Shown here piece after piece: positions 45,810 through 55,445 of a stretch of 64,000 nucleotides of DNA. Numbering within the stretch: position 1 is the stretch's first letter; the number at the start of each line of letters is the position of its first letter. The DNA comes from Oscillospiraceae bacterium. Its GTDB lineage: Bacteria > Bacillota > Clostridia > Oscillospirales > Oscillospiraceae. The notes beneath the pieces are model-generated. The model was given only the letters and a program-made list of their open reading frames with translations. It did not search any database and was not told the DNA's origin. The stretch spans positions 33,357 to 97,356 of the forward strand of contig SVLK01000005.1 of assembly GCA_015067975.1 (NCBI GenBank), in the 5' to 3' direction. A program made the translations under genes and the position numbers.

Positions 45810-46571
45810 ATGCAAAATGCAAAAATCGTGACCTCCGGCATCGTGCTGCGGGAGACGGAAACAAAGGAAACGGACAAGATCCTGACGGTGCTGACGGCAG
45901 ACTTGGGCAAGATAGCGCTGATCGCCCGCGGTGCACGGCGGAAGAACAGTCGTATTGCTGCAGCCAGCCAGATTCTCGCCTATTCAGAACTGACGCTCTA
46001 TAAGCGGGGCAACTGGTACATGCTGGACGAGGCATCCACGCTGGAGCTGTTTCGCGGTGTGCAGGAGGATTTCACGCTGCTGAGTCTGGCCTCCTATTTT
46101 GCGGAGCTGACAGAAGCGGTAACGGAGGAAGGCGAAGAAAGTCGGGAAATCTTGCCGCTGCTGCTCAATGCGTTGTATGCACTGGGCACGCTGAAAAAAG
46201 ACCCGCGGCAGGTGAAAGCGGCGTTTGAGTTGCGATTGTTGGCATTGTGCGGCTTTGAACCTCTATGGGATGGCTGCGCCATCTGCGGCGCGCAGCGGCC
46301 GGAAAATCCCATGCTGGATGTGGTGCGAGGCTTTGTGCACTGCGGTAAATGCAAAGAACAGGGCGGATTGTCCATGCCGTTGGGAACGGGAGGGTTGACC
46401 GCCATGGAGCATATCCTCGGTTGTCCGCCCAAACGGCTGTACAGTTTTGCGCTGGATGCGCCGCAGCTGCAGATGCTTTCCCATGCAGCGGAGGCGTTTG
46501 CGGCGGCGCAGCTGGAGCGGGGATTCCGCACGCTGGAGTATTATAAGTCGATTTTGCCGCCCGAGCGGTAA
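45810..46571 (+). CDS. recO: DNA repair protein RecO
   Basis: 253 residues with the N-terminal OB domain (TSGIVLRETETKETDKILTV) and the C-terminal helical domain with a zinc site (CAICG and CGKC). RecO works with RecR and RecF to load RecA at single-stranded gaps. Ribosome site AAAGGAG. Order era-yqzL-recO-mutS2. Confidence 0.94.
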   Translation: MQNAKIVTSGIVLRETETKETDKILTVLTADLGKIALIARGARRKNSRIAAASQILAYSELTLYKRGNWYMLDEASTLELFRGVQEDFTLLSLASYFAELTEAVTEEGEESREILPLLLNALYALGTLKKDPRQVKAAFELRLLALCGFEPLWDGCAICGAQRPENPMLDVVRGFVHCGKCKEQGGLSMPLGTGGLTAMEHILGCPPKRLYSFALDAPQLQMLSHAAEAFAAAQLERGFRTLEYYKSILPPER

Positions 46572-46586
46572 GAGGAAGAAACGATC

Positions 46587-48980
46587 ATGAGTGAAATGTT
46601 TGAAAAATCCATTCGTACGCTGGAACTGCCGGCTGTGCTGGAGATGTTGAGCCACAAGGCAGTCAGCGAAGCGGCCAAGGCACGCTGTTTGCAGCTGATG
46701 CCCAGCACCGATCCGGAGCAGGTGGTACACTGGCTCAGCGAGACAGACGCAGCTAAGGAAAGGCTGGGACTGCACGGCAGTCCCTCGTTTTCCGGGGTAA
46801 AAGATGTGGCGCCCTCTCTCAGCCGTGCCGATCACGGCGGTATGCTGAACACCCGGGAACTGCTGGATATTGCCGGTGTGCTGACGGCCAGCCGTCGCGT
46901 ATACGAATATGATTTGGAGCGCAAAGGAGAACCGACGGTCATCGACCAGCTGTTTTCCTCGCTCCATACCAATAAGTATCTGGAGGAGAAGATCCGATCC
47001 TCCATTCTGGATGAGGAGACCATTGCTGACAACGCCAGCGCAGAACTGGCAGATATCCGCCGCAAGATGCGCATTGCAGCAGCCAAGGGACGGCAGATCC
47101 TGCAGAAGATCATTGCCTCGCCCTCTTACGCCAAGGTACTGCAGGAGGCGCTGATCACGCAGCGTGATGGCCGCTTTGTGGTGCCGGTGAAAGCGGAATA
47201 TAAGGGGAGCCTGCCCGGTCTGGTACACGATATCTCCTCTTCCGGCGCTACCCTCTTTGTGGAGCCTATGGGCGTGGTGCAGGCGAACAATGAGCTGCGG
47301 GAGCTGCAGGCCAAGGAAGAAAAGGAGATCGACCGCATTTTGCGCCAGCTTTCCGCCGATTGCGCCATGCAGATGAACAATATCCTGTGGGATTATGACA
47401 TCTTAGTGCATCTGGATGTGATTTTTGCCCGCGCGCAGTTGAGCTATCAGATGAATGCCGGACGGCCGGAAGTACGCAAAAAAGGCGGTGTGATGCTGCG
47501 CCGTGCCCGCCATCCGCTGTTGGACAGCGCCAAAGCGGTGCCCATTACGGTGGATCTGGGGGAATCCTTTGATACATTGGTGATCACCGGCCCCAACACC
47601 GGCGGCAAGACGGTGACGCTGAAAACGCTGGGTTTGCTGTGCCTGATGGCCCAGTGCGGTTTGCACATTCCTGCCGATGACGGCAGCGCGGTGCGCGTCT
47701 TTGAGCGGGTGCTGGCGGACGTAGGTGATGAGCAGAGCATCGAGCAAAGTCTGTCCACTTTCTCGGCGCATATGTCTAACACGGTGCAGATTCTGGCGGA
47801 GGCTGACGAGAAGAGTCTGATTCTCTTCGATGAATTGGGGGCAGGCACTGACCCCGTGGAAGGTGCAGCACTGGCCATTGCCATCATCCAGAATGCCCGC
47901 AGCAAGGGCGCGCTGACGGCGGCTACGACGCACTATGCAGAGCTGAAAACCTTTGCCATGACCACCGCCGGCGTAGAAAATGCCAGCTGCGAATTTGATG
48001 TGCAGACGCTGCGGCCCACGTACCGACTGTTGATCGGTATTCCGGGTAAGTCCAACGCCTTTGCCATTTCCCGCCGACTGGGACTGGATGAGGCGGTGAT
48101 TCAAGCGGCCAAAGAGCAAATGGACAGCGAATCTGTCCGCTTTGAGGACGTGTTGGCGCAGCTGGAGGAAAAGCGGCAGCGTTTGGAAAAGGCGCAGAAC
48201 GAGGCTGACCGACTGTGGCGGCAGCGGGAAGAGGATGCCCGTAAGGCCCGTACCTTCCGCGAGCAGATGGAGCGTGCCAAGGACAACGCCCGCAGCAAGG
48301 GAGAAGCAGAGGCGAAACGCATTATCCGTGAAGCCACGGAGAAAAGTGAAGCCATTTTTGCCGAGCTGGATGCGCTGCGTAAGGAACAGGCAAAGCAGGC
48401 CAATTTCCAGGCCATCAACGACGCCAAGGCGGCGGTGCGCCACACCTTGAAAGAGACGGAAGCGCTGCTGCATCAGCGAGAAGAGCAGCAAGATCCTACA
48501 CTGACGCCCAGCCGTCCCTTTGCGGTGGGCGATATGGTGGAACTGCCCGGTGTGAAGATGGCGGCCACAGTGCTGAGCGTCAATGGCGACGGCACGCTGT
48601 TGCTGCAGGCGGGTAAAATGAAAATGACCACTAAGGCGGCGCAGGTGCGCTTGCTGGAGAGCGCCGAGGCCCAGCAGAAGAAAAAACAGTCTGTACCGAA
48701 AGCGACCGCGGCTCCCGCGGTGCGTATTGCGGCACGGGCGGCGACGGAACTGGATATCCGCGGGCTGGAAACGCTGGAGGCCGAGAGCGTGGTGGAAAAT
48801 TATATCGACAGCGCCGTTATGGCAAAACTGGGCACCGTGACCATCATCCACGGTAAGGGGACCGGTGCACTGCGCAAGGCGGTGCATGAAATGCTCAAGC
48901 GAAACCGCGCCGTGAAAAGCTTTCGCCTTGGTCATTTCGGTGAAGGAGAGGCCGGTGTAACGGTAGTGGAGTTAAAATAA
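46587..48980 (+). CDS. mutS2: MutS2 endonuclease/ATPase
   Basis: 797 residues, full length. MutS-type ATPase with Walker A GPNTGGKTVTLKT and Walker B LILFDELGAGTDP; a coiled-coil clamp rich in Glu/Lys/Arg follows, then a KOW-like segment (FAVGDMVELPGVKMAATVLS) and the C-terminal Smr domain with LDIRGL and HGKGTGALR. MutS2 resolves collided ribosomes and suppresses recombination; it lacks the mismatch-recognition domain. It starts 15 bases after recO. Confidence 0.95.
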   Translation: MSEMFEKSIRTLELPAVLEMLSHKAVSEAAKARCLQLMPSTDPEQVVHWLSETDAAKERLGLHGSPSFSGVKDVAPSLSRADHGGMLNTRELLDIAGVLTASRRVYEYDLERKGEPTVIDQLFSSLHTNKYLEEKIRSSILDEETIADNASAELADIRRKMRIAAAKGRQILQKIIASPSYAKVLQEALITQRDGRFVVPVKAEYKGSLPGLVHDISSSGATLFVEPMGVVQANNELRELQAKEEKEIDRILRQLSADCAMQMNNILWDYDILVHLDVIFARAQLSYQMNAGRPEVRKKGGVMLRRARHPLLDSAKAVPITVDLGESFDTLVITGPNTGGKTVTLKTLGLLCLMAQCGLHIPADDGSAVRVFERVLADVGDEQSIEQSLSTFSAHMSNTVQILAEADEKSLILFDELGAGTDPVEGAALAIAIIQNARSKGALTAATTHYAELKTFAMTTAGVENASCEFDVQTLRPTYRLLIGIPGKSNAFAISRRLGLDEAVIQAAKEQMDSESVRFEDVLAQLEEKRQRLEKAQNEADRLWRQREEDARKARTFREQMERAKDNARSKGEAEAKRIIREATEKSEAIFAELDALRKEQAKQANFQAINDAKAAVRHTLKETEALLHQREEQQDPTLTPSRPFAVGDMVELPGVKMAATVLSVNGDGTLLLQAGKMKMTTKAAQVRLLESAEAQQKKKQSVPKATAAPAVRIAARAATELDIRGLETLEAESVVENYIDSAVMAKLGTVTIIHGKGTGALRKAVHEMLKRNRAVKSFRLGHFGEGEAGVTVVELK

Positions 48981-49056
48981 CGATAAATTTTGTTAAAAGC
49001 TCCAAAATGCTTAACAAAAAGCTGAGACTGACCGCAAAAAATTGGTGGATTAGATA

Positions 49057-49086
49057 TTGCAAAAGTGCACCATATTTCGGTATAAT
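49057..49086 (+). promoter_or_regulatory. Promoter of the HPr gene
   Basis: TTGCAA, 18-base spacer, TATAAT. Confidence 0.6.
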
Positions 49087-49148
49087 ATAAACACCAATAC
49101 TTGTTGCATGAATTGTGCGAACGCTGCGTATAAAGGAGAGCTGATAGT

Positions 49149-49412
49149 ATGTATACTCAGGAAATCGTCGTCAAAAATGAGGTCGGTCTGCACGCCCGTC
49201 CCGCAACGTATTTCATTCAGAAAGCTAACGAATTTAAAAGCGGCATTTGGGTGGAGAAGGAAGAGCGCCGTGTCAACGCCAAGAGCCTGCTGGGTGTTCT
49301 GTCCCTGGGCATTGTGAAAGGCACCACCATCACCCTGATCGCTGACGGTGCCGACGAGAAGGAAGCTGTGGCTGCTCTGGTCGAACTGATTGAGAACAAC
49401 TTCGGCGAATAA
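49149..49412 (+). CDS. ptsH: Phosphocarrier protein HPr
   Basis: 87 residues. Active-site His15 in GLHARPA and regulatory Ser46 in AKSLLGVLSLGI are both present, so it can serve PTS phosphotransfer (phosphorylated by enzyme I) and HPr-kinase/CcpA carbon control. Crh-type proteins lack His15, so this is a true HPr. Monocistronic, own promoter and terminator; ptsI is not adjacent. Ribosome site AAAGGAGAG. Confidence 0.95.
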   Translation: MYTQEIVVKNEVGLHARPATYFIQKANEFKSGIWVEKEERRVNAKSLLGVLSLGIVKGTTITLIADGADEKEAVAALVELIENNFGE

Positions 49413-49419
49413 TGAACAC

Positions 49420-49457
49420 AAAAAACATCCGCTGTCCGTAGACAGCGGATGTTTTTT
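49420..49457. terminator. Bidirectional terminator
   Basis: Stem AAAAACATCCGCTGTC/GACAGCGGATGTTTTT between the convergent HPr and pyruvate kinase-like genes. Confidence 0.9.
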
Positions 49458-49462
49458 TGTGT

Positions 49463-50443
49463 TTAGCGGTCTTCTTCGCCGCAGCGGGCCATTTCCAGCA
49501 GAATACGCACCGCTTCCACGCCGTGTGCACCCTGTGCGGTTTCACCGGTAAGCATCAGGGCGGCTGCGCCGTCCAGACAGGCGTTGTAAATATCCGTCAC
49601 TTCGGCGCGGGTAGGAACGGCGCTGTGGATCATACTTTGCAGCAGATGGGTTACTACCAGAAAGTCTTTTCCTGCCGCGCGGCAGATGGCGGCGATGCGC
49701 TTTTGTGCGCGGGGAAGTTCATAAAAAGGCAGGTTGCTGCCTAAATCGCCGCGGGCAATGGTGACCACATCGCACAGATCCAGCCAACTGTCTATGGAGC
49801 TGAGACCTTCTGCGTTTTCCACCTTGGCAAAAATCCGGAAGTTTTCAAGACCGTGCTGCGCCAGCGCCTGACGTACCTGCAGGAGATCTTCACGACTGCG
49901 GACAAAGGGCTGCATGACGGCGGTAACGCCGTGATTGCGGGCGACAGAGAGGTCTGCATGATCGGCAGCAGATACAGCAGGACGGGGGATCTCTATGCCG
50001 GGAAGCGTAATGCTTTTGCGGCTCTCCACCGCACCGCCGCGCAGGCAGCGACAGCGTGCAGAAATGTTGTCTGCGGATTCCACCAACATTTCTATGGCAC
50101 CATCGTCAATGAGGATGGTTTGGCCGAGCCGCAAGGCGGAAAGAATATCGCCGTCCAAAGGGATGCCGTCTTCACCCAGTAAGACCGATTCGCCGGCAGA
50201 GACAGGAATGGGCTGGGGCAGCTGCGGCAGGCGCAGCTCAGCGCCGCGCAAATCAATGATCAGTTCTGGGCGGCATCCGGTTTTGACCGCAGCTTGCTGC
50301 AAGGCATCCGTCCAGTCCCGACAATCTTCCAACGTGCGGTGGGACAGATTCAGCCGGAAACCGGTAAGTCCCAAGCGCAGCATGGAAGCAAGGGTATCGA
50401 CGCTGCAGCAGGCGGGGCCCAATGTGGCGTAGGTTTTAATCAT
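49463..50443 (-). CDS. Short pyruvate kinase-like protein (barrel domains only)
   Basis: 326 residues from MIKTYATLGPACCS; ordinary pyruvate kinases have 470-590. The A barrel and a B domain are present; the C-terminal allosteric domain is absent, with a normal stop and terminator. Key residues kept: Arg in GFRLNLSH, Lys/Glu in IFAKVENAEGL, and Asp in IARGDLGSNLP. Changed: DTKGPEIR becomes DLRGAELR and the usual K-x-R-P-T motif near the active site is VVTHLLQS. It overlaps the end of uvrC by eight bases, so it is translated with it. Either a minimal active enzyme or a specialised relative. Confidence 0.75.
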   Translation of the reverse strand: MIKTYATLGPACCSVDTLASMLRLGLTGFRLNLSHRTLEDCRDWTDALQQAAVKTGCRPELIIDLRGAELRLPQLPQPIPVSAGESVLLGEDGIPLDGDILSALRLGQTILIDDGAIEMLVESADNISARCRCLRGGAVESRKSITLPGIEIPRPAVSAADHADLSVARNHGVTAVMQPFVRSREDLLQVRQALAQHGLENFRIFAKVENAEGLSSIDSWLDLCDVVTIARGDLGSNLPFYELPRAQKRIAAICRAAGKDFLVVTHLLQSMIHSAVPTRAEVTDIYNACLDGAAALMLTGETAQGAHGVEAVRILLEMARCGEEDR

Positions 50444-52271
50444 AGGAGTTCTCCTTATGGAAATGGTCATAGACAGCTTGTGCCGCTTTAGCGCCTACTG
50501 CGGAAGACAAATCCTCTACCGAGGCGGCTGCAATGGCTTTGACCGACTTGAAGTGCTTCACGAGAGCCTTTTTGCGTGCCTCGCCTACACCGGGGATGCC
50601 GTCCAACCGGGAGGAAAAGGTGCTGCGCTTATGCTTCTCGTGGTGATAGGTGATGGCGAAGCGATGCACTTCCTCCTGAATACGGCCGATCATGGTGAAA
50701 AGATGGGGGCTTTGCTGAATGCCCAGCTCCTGTCCCTGCGCCGTCATCAGCGCGCGGGTCCGGTGTTTGTCATCTTTTACCATGCCCAGAATCGGCAGGG
50801 ACAAGCCCAGCGCGGACAGAGCTTCCTCTGCCGTACGGGCGTGCATTTCGCCGCCGTCGATCAACAGCAGATCCGGCAGATGGTCGAACTTTTCGTCGCC
50901 GTCCAAATAGCGGCGGAAGCGGCGCGTCAGCACTTCGCGCATGGCGGCGTAGTCGTCGGGATGCTCTAATGTTTTGATGGAAAATCGACGGTAGTCCCGC
51001 TTCAGTGGTTTGCCGTCCTGAAAAACCACCATGCTGGCAACCATATCGGCGCTGCCGGTATTGGAAATGTCGTAAGCCTCCAGTCGGCGGGGAGCGTGGG
51101 AGAGCCCGGCCAGTGTGCCCAGCTGTTCCAGCGTCTTATAGGTGCGCTCTGCCTCCGAGGTGATGCGCTCGACCTCTTCGGCGGCATTGCGCTGTGCCAT
51201 TTTGAGCAGCTCTGCCTTTTCGCCACGTTGGGGCAGCCGCACGGTGACGCGGTGTCCGGCGCGCTCGGTCAGCACCTGAGCAAAAATATCCTGATCTTCC
51301 AACGGACAGGGCAGCAGGATCTCGGAGGGGAATATCCCACGATCCAAATAATACTGGCTCAGTACCGCGGAGAGAATTTCACTCTCACTTTCATCGGCAG
51401 CTGCGGGGAATACCTGTACCTCGCGACCCAACAGATCGCCACTTTGAATATGCAGCACAGCGCAGCCGCAGCGCACCTGGCCGGGATAGACGCCCCATAC
51501 ATCGGTATCGGCGCAGACACCGGCAATGACCTGCTGCTGCTTACCTAATACGGACAGGGCGCGCAGACGGTCACGCAGAGCGGCAGCCTTTTCAAAGGCT
51601 AATTCTTCTGCAGCCTGTTCCATCTGAGCTTGCAGCTCTGCGCTCAGTTGGCGCAGTTTCCCGGAAAACAGGCGGGAAGCCTGATCAATGCGTGCCTGAT
51701 ACTCCGCCTGTCCGGGTCCGTCCGGCAGGCAGAACCCGTCGCACTTACCGATATGATAGTTCAAACACGGACGTTCTTTGCCAATGTCGCGAGGGAAACG
51801 GCGGGAACAGGTGGGCAAGTGCAGTGCACTACACACGGCATCAATGGCATTGCGGCTCTCCTGACGGCCGCCGAAGGGCCCGAAATAGCGGGCGCTGTCA
51901 TTCTCGGCGCGGCTGCACAGAGAAAAGCGGGGATAGGGAACATTTTGCTCCAAACGGACAAAGGGATAGCCTTTATCGTCCTTCAGAAGAATGTTATAGC
52001 GCGGTTGGTGATGCTTGATGAGGGAGTTTTCCAGCACCAGCGCTTCAAATTCGGAGGAAACGAAAATCGTATCAAACCGGTCCACTTGCGCCACCATAGC
52101 GCGGGTTTTGGCGTTGTGAGCAGAGCCGCTCTGGAAATACTGCGTCACGCGGTTTTTCAGTTTTTTGGCTTTTCCGACGTAGATCACCTTGCCGGTTTTG
52201 TCCATCATCAGGTATACACCGGGAACAGTGGGCAGGTCGTTGGCTTTCTGGCGCAGTTCTTCGCGTGTCAC
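50436..52271 (-). CDS. uvrC: Excinuclease ABC subunit C
   Basis: 611 residues from the GTG that follows AAAGGAGG; the track start six codons earlier overlaps that ribosome site. Domains: GIY-YIG nuclease (PGVYLMMDKTGKVIYVGKAK), cysteine cluster region, UvrB-binding UVR segment (ELAFEKAAALRDRL), RNase H-like second nuclease (DISNTGSADMVASMVVF) and tandem helix-hairpin-helix (IPGVGEARKKALVKHF). It makes both incisions in nucleotide excision repair. The pyruvate kinase-like gene overlaps its end. Confidence 0.95.
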   Translation of the reverse strand: MTREELRQKANDLPTVPGVYLMMDKTGKVIYVGKAKKLKNRVTQYFQSGSAHNAKTRAMVAQVDRFDTIFVSSEFEALVLENSLIKHHQPRYNILLKDDKGYPFVRLEQNVPYPRFSLCSRAENDSARYFGPFGGRQESRNAIDAVCSALHLPTCSRRFPRDIGKERPCLNYHIGKCDGFCLPDGPGQAEYQARIDQASRLFSGKLRQLSAELQAQMEQAAEELAFEKAAALRDRLRALSVLGKQQQVIAGVCADTDVWGVYPGQVRCGCAVLHIQSGDLLGREVQVFPAAADESESEILSAVLSQYYLDRGIFPSEILLPCPLEDQDIFAQVLTERAGHRVTVRLPQRGEKAELLKMAQRNAAEEVERITSEAERTYKTLEQLGTLAGLSHAPRRLEAYDISNTGSADMVASMVVFQDGKPLKRDYRRFSIKTLEHPDDYAAMREVLTRRFRRYLDGDEKFDHLPDLLLIDGGEMHARTAEEALSALGLSLPILGMVKDDKHRTRALMTAQGQELGIQQSPHLFTMIGRIQEEVHRFAITYHHEKHKRSTFSSRLDGIPGVGEARKKALVKHFKSVKAIAAASVEDLSSAVGAKAAQAVYDHFHKENSYD

Positions 52272-52303
52272 AGCACTTCCTCCTTTCATTTTAATGTGGT
52301 TTC

Positions 52304-52332
52304 AGTATAGCATGGTGCAGCCGCCCCTGCAA
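52304..52332 (-). promoter_or_regulatory. Promoter of uvrC
   Basis: Minus strand TTGCAG, 17-base spacer, TATACT. Confidence 0.5.
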
Positions 52333-52344
52333 GCAAAAGGGAGA

Positions 52345-52373
52345 TTGCCATATGGTGCGAGACACAGTATAAT
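52345..52373 (+). promoter_or_regulatory. Promoter of nudC
   Basis: TTGCCA, 17-base spacer, TATAAT. Confidence 0.7.
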
Positions 52374-52403
52374 GGGAGAAAATATGTGTCAGGAGGCACG
52401 GAA

Positions 52404-53252
52404 ATGATTCAGGACATCGGGCAACATATATTTGACAGGGAATACAGCCTTCGCCCGGCCACGGCGGAGGATTACGCGCTGTGCTATGTTGGCGGCAAGG
52501 TGCTGCTGCGGCGCACAGGGGAACATACATGGGGACTGCCCCGCTTTGCGGATTTTCCGGAGGCGATTTGCCCTGATATGACGGCGGCGCGACACTTTTT
52601 TGCGCTGGATGGCGTGGGATGCTATTTGGCAGATCCCGATCCGGACGAGGCGGCATTGCCGGATGATTCGTGGCAGTACTGTACATATACACAGCTGCGG
52701 ACAGTGCGCCCCATGGAAGTGGCATTTGCTGCCATCACCGGTGCACAGCTGGATCGATGGTATAAGAGCCGCGCCTATTGCGGGAAGTGCGGCGCAAAGA
52801 ATGAGCCCAGCCAGATCGAGCGCGCTTTGGTGTGCCCTGTGTGCGGGCAGCTGGAGTATCCCAAGATCTCTCCGGCGGTGATCGTGGCAGTGACGGACGG
52901 TGACCGGTTACTGCTGACCCGTTACGCCGACCGGCCTTACCGTGGCCCGGCGCTGATCGCCGGCTTTGTGGAAATCGGTGAAACGCTGGAAACCACGGTG
53001 CACCGTGAGGTGTTGGAGGAAGTGGGGTTGCATGTGAAGAACCTCCGTTATTATAAAACCCAGCCTTGGGCGTTTTCCGATACGCTGCTGACCGGCTTCT
53101 ACTGTGAACTGGACGGTGACGCTGAAATCAGTCTGGACCGTAACGAGCTTTGCGAAGGCGTTTGGGTACGGCGGGAGGATCTGCCGCAGCAGGAGAATGA
53201 CATTAGCCTGACCTCGGAAATGATTGAGCGCTTCCGTCTTGGCTTAGTATAA
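52404..53252 (+). CDS. nudC: NADH pyrophosphatase/RNA deNADding Nudix hydrolase NudC
   Basis: 282 residues from the ATG seven bases after AGGAGG. An N-terminal domain is followed by a zinc ribbon (CGKCG and CPVCG), then the Nudix box GFVEIGETLETTVHREVLEE and the NudC marker TQPWAFSDTLL (consensus SQPWPFPxS). NudC cleaves NADH to NMNH and AMP and removes NAD caps from RNA. Single gene, divergent from uvrC. Confidence 0.93.
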   Translation: MIQDIGQHIFDREYSLRPATAEDYALCYVGGKVLLRRTGEHTWGLPRFADFPEAICPDMTAARHFFALDGVGCYLADPDPDEAALPDDSWQYCTYTQLRTVRPMEVAFAAITGAQLDRWYKSRAYCGKCGAKNEPSQIERALVCPVCGQLEYPKISPAVIVAVTDGDRLLLTRYADRPYRGPALIAGFVEIGETLETTVHREVLEEVGLHVKNLRYYKTQPWAFSDTLLTGFYCELDGDAEISLDRNELCEGVWVRREDLPQQENDISLTSEMIERFRLGLV

Positions 53253-53254
53253 TC

Positions 53255-53290
53255 AAAAAACGCATCTGCCTACAGGCAGATGCGTTTTTT
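53255..53290. terminator. Bidirectional terminator
   Basis: Stem AAAAAACGCATCTGCCT with complement, between convergent nudC and recG. Confidence 0.9.
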
Positions 53291-53291
53291 G

Positions 53292-55346
53292 TCAGTTAAG
53301 TGTTTCGGCATTCAACTCGAAGAGTTCACTGATGCGGCGGCGCAGGGAGAGATTTTCCGGCAATTCCAGTGCGGCATCCTCTGCCAGTACTGCTTTTGCA
53401 GCAGTTTGCGCCTCGTCCAACAAGCGCATGTCGCAGCTGAGATCTGCGATTTTCATGGCGGGCAGACCGTGCTGGCGCTGACCGAAAAAGTCGCCCGGTC
53501 CACGAAGTCGCAAATCTTCCTCAGAAATCTTGAAGCCGTCGTTGGTGCGGGTCATTACCTGCAATCGTTGCTTTGTTTCCTCGTTCTGATGGTCACTGAG
53601 AAGGATACAGTAGCTTTTGACGCGGCCGCGGCCGACACGTCCGCGCAGCTGATGCAGCTGACTCAGGCCAAACCGTTCGGCATTTTCCACGATCATCGTG
53701 TTGGCGTTTGGCACGTCCACGCCCACCTCCACCACCGTAGTAGATACCAGAACATCGATTGCCCCGGCGGCAAAATCGGCCATAATGGCCTCCTTTTCCT
53801 TAGGACGCATTTTTCCGTGGAGCGCGACAATCTCCAGATCGGGAAACACCTCTTTTTTCAGTTTCTCTGCGTAGGCGGTGACGGCCTTGCGCTCATCGGG
53901 AAGCTCCTCGCCGTCGCCTACCAGCGGACAGACAATAAACACCTGATGGCCGGCGGCCACTTGCTTGCGTATAAAGGCGTTGATGCGCTGGCGGTACGAT
54001 TCACCCACAGCAAACGTGTCCACCTTTTGCCGTCCCGGGGGCAGCTCATCAATGACAGACACATCCAGATCACCATAAATAATCAGCGCCAGCGTGCGGG
54101 GGATGGGCGTGGCGGAGAGCACCAGCATATGGGGATGATCCGACTTTTGCCCCAGGGCGGCGCGCTGATTGACACCGAAACGGTGCTGTTCATCGGTGAT
54201 CACGAGGCCCAGTTTGGCGTATTGTACATCCTCAGTCAGCAGGGCGTGGGTGCCGATGCACAGGTCGATGGTACCGCTTTTCAGTGCGGCAAGGATTTCG
54301 CGGCGCTCTTTCGCTTTGGTGGAACCTGTCAACAGTGCGCAGCGCAGACCGAAGCGGGCAAACAGAGGAGAAAGCCCCTCGTAATGCTGACGCGCCAGAA
54401 TTTCTGTGGGCGCCATCAAGGCGCTTTGCCACCCGTTTTGCGCGGCAAACCATATGCATGCAGCGGCTACCATGGTTTTTCCGCTGCCCACGTCGCCCTG
54501 ACACAGCCGGTTCATGGGCCGGGCAGAGCACATGTCGCCGATGGCATCTTCAATGGCACGTCGTTGGGCGTTGGTGAGCGTAAAGGAAAGCTTTTCGTAA
54601 AAGGGCGTCATATCTATCGGTTCGCAGACAGGCCCGGAAACATGCTGACGCCGCTGCCGCAGCAGCTGCAAGCCGCAGGTCAGCAAAAAAAGTTCTTCAA
54701 ACACCAACCGCCGCCGCGCGATTTCCAGCGCTTCGGGAGAGGTGGGGAAATGGATATTTTCATAGGCAAAATTGGCGTAGCACAGATTATGCGCCTGACG
54801 TACCGCGTCGGGCAAAACATCCTCCAGCAGTTCGCGGCACTCGTCCAGTCCCTGCCGGACGGCGCGGGAGAGAAGCAGCTGGCTGACGCCGGCAGTGAGG
54901 GAGTAGAGAGGCATAATGCGTCCGGTGATTTGCTGCTGCCCCTCGCGTTCAATCAAGGGATTGATCATTTGACGGCGCAGCAGATTCCCCTCTACTTTTC
55001 CGTAAAAGATATACGTTTCACCTTTGTGGAGTGAGTTTTTGCGGTACTCCTGATTAAAAAAGATCAGATCCAAAGAGCCACCCTCATCCACGGCGCGGCA
55101 TTTTACCAGTGTGCGCCCGCCGCTGATACGGTGGGCGGTAGGATCGGCGGCTATCATGGCCTTGACACAGGCATTTTCGCCCAGCAGCAAGTTCTTGATG
55201 GGGCGCGTCAGCGTGCGATCTTCATAGCCGCGGGGGAAGAAGGAGATGAGATCTTTCAGCGTGGCGATGCCCAGTTTTCCCAACGCCTTGGCGCGCGTTT
55301 CGCCAATGCCCTTGATATAGCGGATATTGGTTTGCAGATCGGCCAT
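53292..55346 (-). CDS. recG: ATP-dependent DNA helicase RecG
   Basis: 684 residues from the ATG eight bases after AGGAGG (19 fewer than the track ORF). Wedge/OB domain at the N-terminus, then helicase motifs: QGDVGSGKTMVA (I), TDEQHRFG (II), SATPIPRTLAL (III) and QLRGRVGRG (VI). RecG remodels stalled forks and branched DNA. It is slightly shorter at the N-terminus than E. coli RecG, as usual in Firmicutes. folA and thyA lie upstream on the same strand with a hairpin between. Confidence 0.95.
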   Translation of the reverse strand: MADLQTNIRYIKGIGETRAKALGKLGIATLKDLISFFPRGYEDRTLTRPIKNLLLGENACVKAMIAADPTAHRISGGRTLVKCRAVDEGGSLDLIFFNQEYRKNSLHKGETYIFYGKVEGNLLRRQMINPLIEREGQQQITGRIMPLYSLTAGVSQLLLSRAVRQGLDECRELLEDVLPDAVRQAHNLCYANFAYENIHFPTSPEALEIARRRLVFEELFLLTCGLQLLRQRRQHVSGPVCEPIDMTPFYEKLSFTLTNAQRRAIEDAIGDMCSARPMNRLCQGDVGSGKTMVAAACIWFAAQNGWQSALMAPTEILARQHYEGLSPLFARFGLRCALLTGSTKAKERREILAALKSGTIDLCIGTHALLTEDVQYAKLGLVITDEQHRFGVNQRAALGQKSDHPHMLVLSATPIPRTLALIIYGDLDVSVIDELPPGRQKVDTFAVGESYRQRINAFIRKQVAAGHQVFIVCPLVGDGEELPDERKAVTAYAEKLKKEVFPDLEIVALHGKMRPKEKEAIMADFAAGAIDVLVSTTVVEVGVDVPNANTMIVENAERFGLSQLHQLRGRVGRGRVKSYCILLSDHQNEETKQRLQVMTRTNDGFKISEEDLRLRGPGDFFGQRQHGLPAMKIADLSCDMRLLDEAQTAAKAVLAEDAALELPENLSLRRRISELFELNAETLN

Positions 55347-55414
55347 GGTCATCACCTCCTGCCGATTTTTCTCCATTGTAGCAGTTTTATCGCGAAAAAA
55401 CAATCGAAAGAGAA

Positions 55415-55439
55415 CAGGACGACCCGTTAGGTCGTCCTG
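55415..55439 (-). terminator. Hairpin after folA
   Basis: 10-bp stem CAGGACGACC/GGTCGTCCTG, five-base loop; T-run weak (TTCTCTTT). Confidence 0.6.
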
Positions 55440-55445
55440 CAGAGC

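Noticed and set aside
53280-55034. 584-codon plus-strand ORF over recG
   Set aside because: Shadow of recG, whose helicase motifs are complete on the minus strand.
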